Below, in pieces: positions 62,138-64,000 of a stretch of DNA of 64,000 nucleotides (position 1 is the stretch's first letter; each line of letters begins with the position of its first letter). The stretch lies in the NCBI RefSeq assembly GCF_000472865.1, contig NZ_AXAP01000022.1:49644-113643 (forward strand). Direction: 5' to 3'. The DNA is from Bradyrhizobium elkanii WSM2783 (GTDB taxonomy: Bacteria > Pseudomonadota > Alphaproteobacteria > Rhizobiales > Xanthobacteraceae). Position numbers and translations under genes: made by a program. Below the pieces are notes generated by a model. It searched no databases. It saw only the letters and a program-made list of their open reading frames with translations, and was not told the DNA's origin.

Positions 62138-62599
62138 ATGACGATTACCGATCTGGTCGCACCCGAGGCGATTCTCCCGGCGTTGAAAGTTATCAGCAAG
62201 AAGCAGGCGCTGCAGGAGCTCGCCGCGCGGGCCGCAACTCTTACGGGGCAGAACGAACGTTCGATCTTCGAGGTATTGCTGCAGCGCGAGAAGCTGGGCA
62301 CCACCGCAGTCGGTTACGGCGTCGCCATTCCCCACGGTAAATTGCCGAAGCTGGAAAAGCTGTTCGGCCTGTTCGCGCGCCTGGAGCGCCCGATCGATTT
62401 CGAGGCGATGGATGGTCAGCCGGTCGACCTCATCTTCCTCCTGCTCGCCCCCGAAGGCGCCGGCGCCGATCACCTCAAGGCCCTAGCGCGCATCGCCCGC
62501 CTGTTACGCGACCAGGACGTCGCCAAGAAGCTGCGTGCTTCCCGCGACGCGCAGGCGATCTACTCGGTGCTAGCGCTGCCGCCGGCAAGCGCGGCTTAG
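62138..62599 (+). CDS. ptsN: Nitrogen PTS enzyme IIA (EIIA-Ntr)
   Basis: Regulatory phospho-carrier of the nitrogen phosphotransferase system, 153 residues. The phosphorylated His is in GVAIPHGKLPKL (near residue 66). It receives phosphate from PtsP/NPr and adjusts potassium and nitrogen physiology; it does not transport sugar. ATG at 62138. A possible sigma-54 promoter lies upstream, and a hairpin lies downstream. Confidence 0.95.
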   Translation: MTITDLVAPEAILPALKVISKKQALQELAARAATLTGQNERSIFEVLLQREKLGTTAVGYGVAIPHGKLPKLEKLFGLFARLERPIDFEAMDGQPVDLIFLLLAPEGAGADHLKALARIARLLRDQDVAKKLRASRDAQAIYSVLALPPASAA

Positions 62600-62628
62600 C
62601 GCTCGCACGCATTCTTCACGAGACAAAA

Positions 62629-62670
62629 AAATGCGCGGACCGTCTTCAATTGAAGACAGCCCGCGCATTT
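62629..62670 (-). terminator. Terminator of the hsp20-DUF1150 operon
   Basis: Stem AAATGCGCGG (62629-62638) / CCGCGCATTT (62661-62670) with inner GTCTTC / GAAGAC. On the minus strand it is followed by a run of seven T, so it ends the DUF1150 transcript. It may also stop ptsN from the other side. Confidence 0.8.
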
Positions 62671-62705
62671 GAATTCGCAGTTTGTCGCGTTCGTCAGCCA
62701 ACGCG

Positions 62706-62972
62706 TCAGTGCACGCTGACGGCCTGCAGCTCGTTGCTCCAGGCGTTGGCGACCGCGGCTTCCCGGCTATCGGTCAGCATCATCGGCGTGCCGTCGGCGG
62801 CATGGAGCGCGAAGAGTTTGAGTCCCGGCGCAATCTTCGGCGCCTGGGGAAAGAGATCCGGTACATCCTCGGAACGGACCTGCTTCACATAGGCAATATG
62901 ACCCTCGCCCAGATGGGCCAGCGCCTCCGGGGACACGCTATCGCGTTCTAACGTCGTACTCACTTCACTCAT
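62706..62972 (-). CDS. DUF1150 family protein
   Basis: Small protein of 88 residues in the DUF1150 family, found mainly in alphaproteobacteria and often beside hsp20. It opens MSEVSTTLERDSVSPEAL and contains HIAYVKQVRSEDVPDLFP and FALHAADGTPMMLTDSRE. The function is unknown. It starts 49 bp after the hsp20 stop and ends at a strong terminator, so it is made in the heat-shock transcript. Confidence 0.9.
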   Translation of the reverse strand: MSEVSTTLERDSVSPEALAHLGEGHIAYVKQVRSEDVPDLFPQAPKIAPGLKLFALHAADGTPMMLTDSREAAVANAWSNELQAVSVH

Positions 62973-63021
62973 GGTCTCGACTCCTCTGTCGAATAAGCGG
63001 TCGAGTCCGCTCCTCGTTCCA

Positions 63022-63447
63022 TTATTCGTGTTCGTTGATGGCGATTGTCTTAATGACCCTTTCAGGTTCCGGCCTGGCCAGATCGACCGACAACAGCCCG
63101 TTCTTCAGATCGGCGCCCAGCACCTGCATCCCCTCCGCCAGCACGAAAGTGCGCTGGAAGTGGCGCGCGGCAATGCCGCGATGGATGTATTGCCGAGCCT
63201 TGTCCTCCTGTTGGCGGCCACGAATCACGAGCTGGTTTTCCTCAACCGTCACATCGAGTTGGTCGCGGGTAAACCCCGCCACTGCCAGCGTGATGCGCAG
63301 GCGTTCGGGGTGGCCGTTGGACCGGTCAAACCGTTCGATGTTGTATGGAGGATAGCCGTCGGCGCCTTTCACGACCCGATCGAGCGCACGCTCGATCTCG
63401 TCGAATCCCAAAAGGAACGGACTGGACAACGTTGGAACACGAGACAT
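63022..63447 (-). CDS. Small heat-shock protein Hsp20
   Basis: ATP-independent holdase chaperone of 141 residues with an alpha-crystallin domain (IERFDRSNGHPERLRIT...HRGIAARHFQRTFVLAEG) and the C-terminal anchor IKTIAI. Bradyrhizobium has several such genes. ATG at 63447 (MSRVPTLSSPF) follows AGAGGACTTTGG. The RpoH promoter at 63532-63560 precedes it; no long ROSE-like 5' UTR can be judged, the leader being about 80 bases. Confidence 0.93.
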   Translation of the reverse strand: MSRVPTLSSPFLLGFDEIERALDRVVKGADGYPPYNIERFDRSNGHPERLRITLAVAGFTRDQLDVTVEENQLVIRGRQQEDKARQYIHRGIAARHFQRTFVLAEGMQVLGADLKNGLLSVDLARPEPERVIKTIAINEHE

Positions 63448-63531
63448 CCAAAGTCCTCTCGAAGCGACTTTGAGGGGCCCTTGCGGCACCCCATGCAACC
63501 GATGAGCCTCTTGCCCTCCGGTCATGAGCGA

Positions 63532-63560
63532 ATATGGGGGCGATTCGCGGTGGGTTCAAG
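63532..63560 (-). promoter_or_regulatory. RpoH promoter of hsp20-DUF1150
   Basis: On the minus strand CTTGAA (63560-63555), 16 bp, then CCCATAT (63538-63532). This is an almost perfect sigma-32 promoter, 85 bp before the hsp20 start. Confidence 0.78.
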
Positions 63561-63606
63561 CACCTCTGGAATCAGGATTAATCCGCTCCTTGCCGTGTTA
63601 AACCGG

Positions 63607-63696
63607 TCATTCCGGGGCCCCCGCAGCGGGAACGTGGAATCCCACGCCACAATCTCTGGATTCCAGGTTCATCGCTACGCGATGCCCCGGAATGAC
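63607..63696. repeat. Inverted repeat (GTCATTCCGGGGC type)
   Basis: Arms GTCATTCCGGGGC (63607-63619) / GCCCCGGAATGAC (63684-63696), perfect, with inner TGGAAT / ATTCCA. It shares its arms with 43532-43650. It lies between the hsp20 promoter and the transposase. Confidence 0.78.
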
Positions 63697-63717
63697 GAGG
63701 GAGGGACGGCGGATCTA

Positions 63718-64000
63718 GAGCGTGATGTTTTTATACGGAAACATATCCTGAGTTTTTGAGATAGTTGGCGCACTCCTCGGGTGAGAAGAGATCGAGGAGT
63801 TCTCCGACCTTTCGCCAGGTTGCCTCGACATCGCGGGGCTCCGCGGCGCGCGTCAGGTGTTTGAGTTTGGCGAAGACCTGTTCGATCGGATTGAGGTCGG
63901 GGCTGTAGGGCGGCAGGAAGAGCATATGCGCGCCCCTAGCGCGGATGGCGTTGCGGGCGAGCTTGCCTTTGTGACTGCCGAGATTGTCGAGAATGACGAC
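63718..64000 (-). mobile_element. Partial IS630-family element
   Basis: The 3' end of an insertion sequence that continues past the right edge. It is recognised only from its transposase. The outer end was not proven, but the AT-richer segment TAGAGCGTGATGTTTTTATACGG-type at 63718-63740 is the likely end, next to a CTAGAGC motif shared with the palindromic repeats. Confidence 0.6.
63731..64000 (-). CDS. IS630 family transposase, C-terminal part
   Basis: Only 89 residues lie in the window; the gene enters from the right. The DDE-type catalytic core shows VVILDNLGSHKG (second Asp) and FLPPYSPDLNPIEQVF with the final Glu, typical of IS630 transposases. The frame is intact to the stop at 63731, so no decay is visible in this part. 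The N-terminal HTH and the first Asp are outside. Confidence 0.88.
   Translation of the reverse strand, partial: VVILDNLGSHKGKLARNAIRARGAHMLFLPPYSPDLNPIEQVFAKLKHLTRAAEPRDVEATWRKVGELLDLFSPEECANYLKNSGYVSV

Overview
This is a 64 kb chromosomal segment from a GC-rich alphaproteobacterium, most likely a Bradyrhizobium or a close relative in the Nitrobacteraceae (Hyphomicrobiales). The evidence is the gene order (rph / hrcA, grpE, dnaK, dnaJ, then the phosphatidylcholine-pathway gene pmtA), protein sequences that read as Bradyrhizobium-like, frequent tight ATGA/GTGA gene overlaps, FixK- and RpoH-type control sites, and intergenic inverted repeats of a kind common in this group. Species assignment is an inference. 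Nearly all of the window is core genome. There is no prophage, plasmid backbone or CRISPR array.

Layout. 1-8.3 kb: a sensor histidine kinase cut by the edge, a secreted protein, a comM-type ATPase, a Tat-exported metallo-hydrolase, the block rsmI-yraN-gshB, and a lipoprotein activator of penicillin-binding proteins. 8.4-17.6 kb: hemW-rdgB-rph facing hrcA, then grpE, a secreted protein, and dnaK-dnaJ with an RpoH-type promoter. 17.8-23.4 kb: pmtA, a flavin reductase, pyrF, a DUF1330 protein, an M23 peptidase, dapB, gpmA and an acetyltransferase. 23.6-28.7 kb: an alkylguanine methyltransferase, a DUF2244 protein, nth and an EmrAB-like efflux pair. 28.7-33.3 kb: an EI24/CysZ-like membrane protein, nikR facing a TonB-dependent receptor across a perfect NikR operator, and a YiiX-type hydrolase. 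33.5-37.8 kb: an amine oxidase, a Dph6-like ligase, a repeat-rich gap and a small SHOCT protein with a perfect FNR/FixK box.

36.8-44.3 kb holds translation genes on the minus strand: infC with an ATT start, rpmI, rplT, then pheS, an ASCH-domain gene, pheT and a TauE/SafE permease chained by 4-bp overlaps, followed by a second metallo-hydrolase. 44.5-50.3 kb: an alpha/beta hydrolase, an NTF2-like protein, queG and a GST, uppP, an NDUFA9-like reductase and tRNA-Leu(CAG). 50.5-55.7 kb is the most accessory-looking part: a formylglycine-generating enzyme with its arylsulfatase, then a glycosyltransferase and two methyltransferases. 56.0-62.6 kb is the conserved envelope/nitrogen block rnd, lptC-lptA-lptB, rpoN, hpf, ptsN. 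62.7-64.0 kb: an RpoH-type hsp20-DUF1150 operon and a partial IS630 transposase.

Working together: grpE/dnaK/dnaJ and hsp20 form a proteostasis set under HrcA/RpoH. lptC, lptA and lptB provide lipopolysaccharide export parts next to sigma-54 and the nitrogen PTS. nikR and the receptor look like a nickel-uptake switch. Nothing here amounts to a wholly new system. The best leads are the NikR-receptor switch, the ASCH gene between pheS and pheT, the FixK-boxed SHOCT protein, and two sigma-54-like sites.
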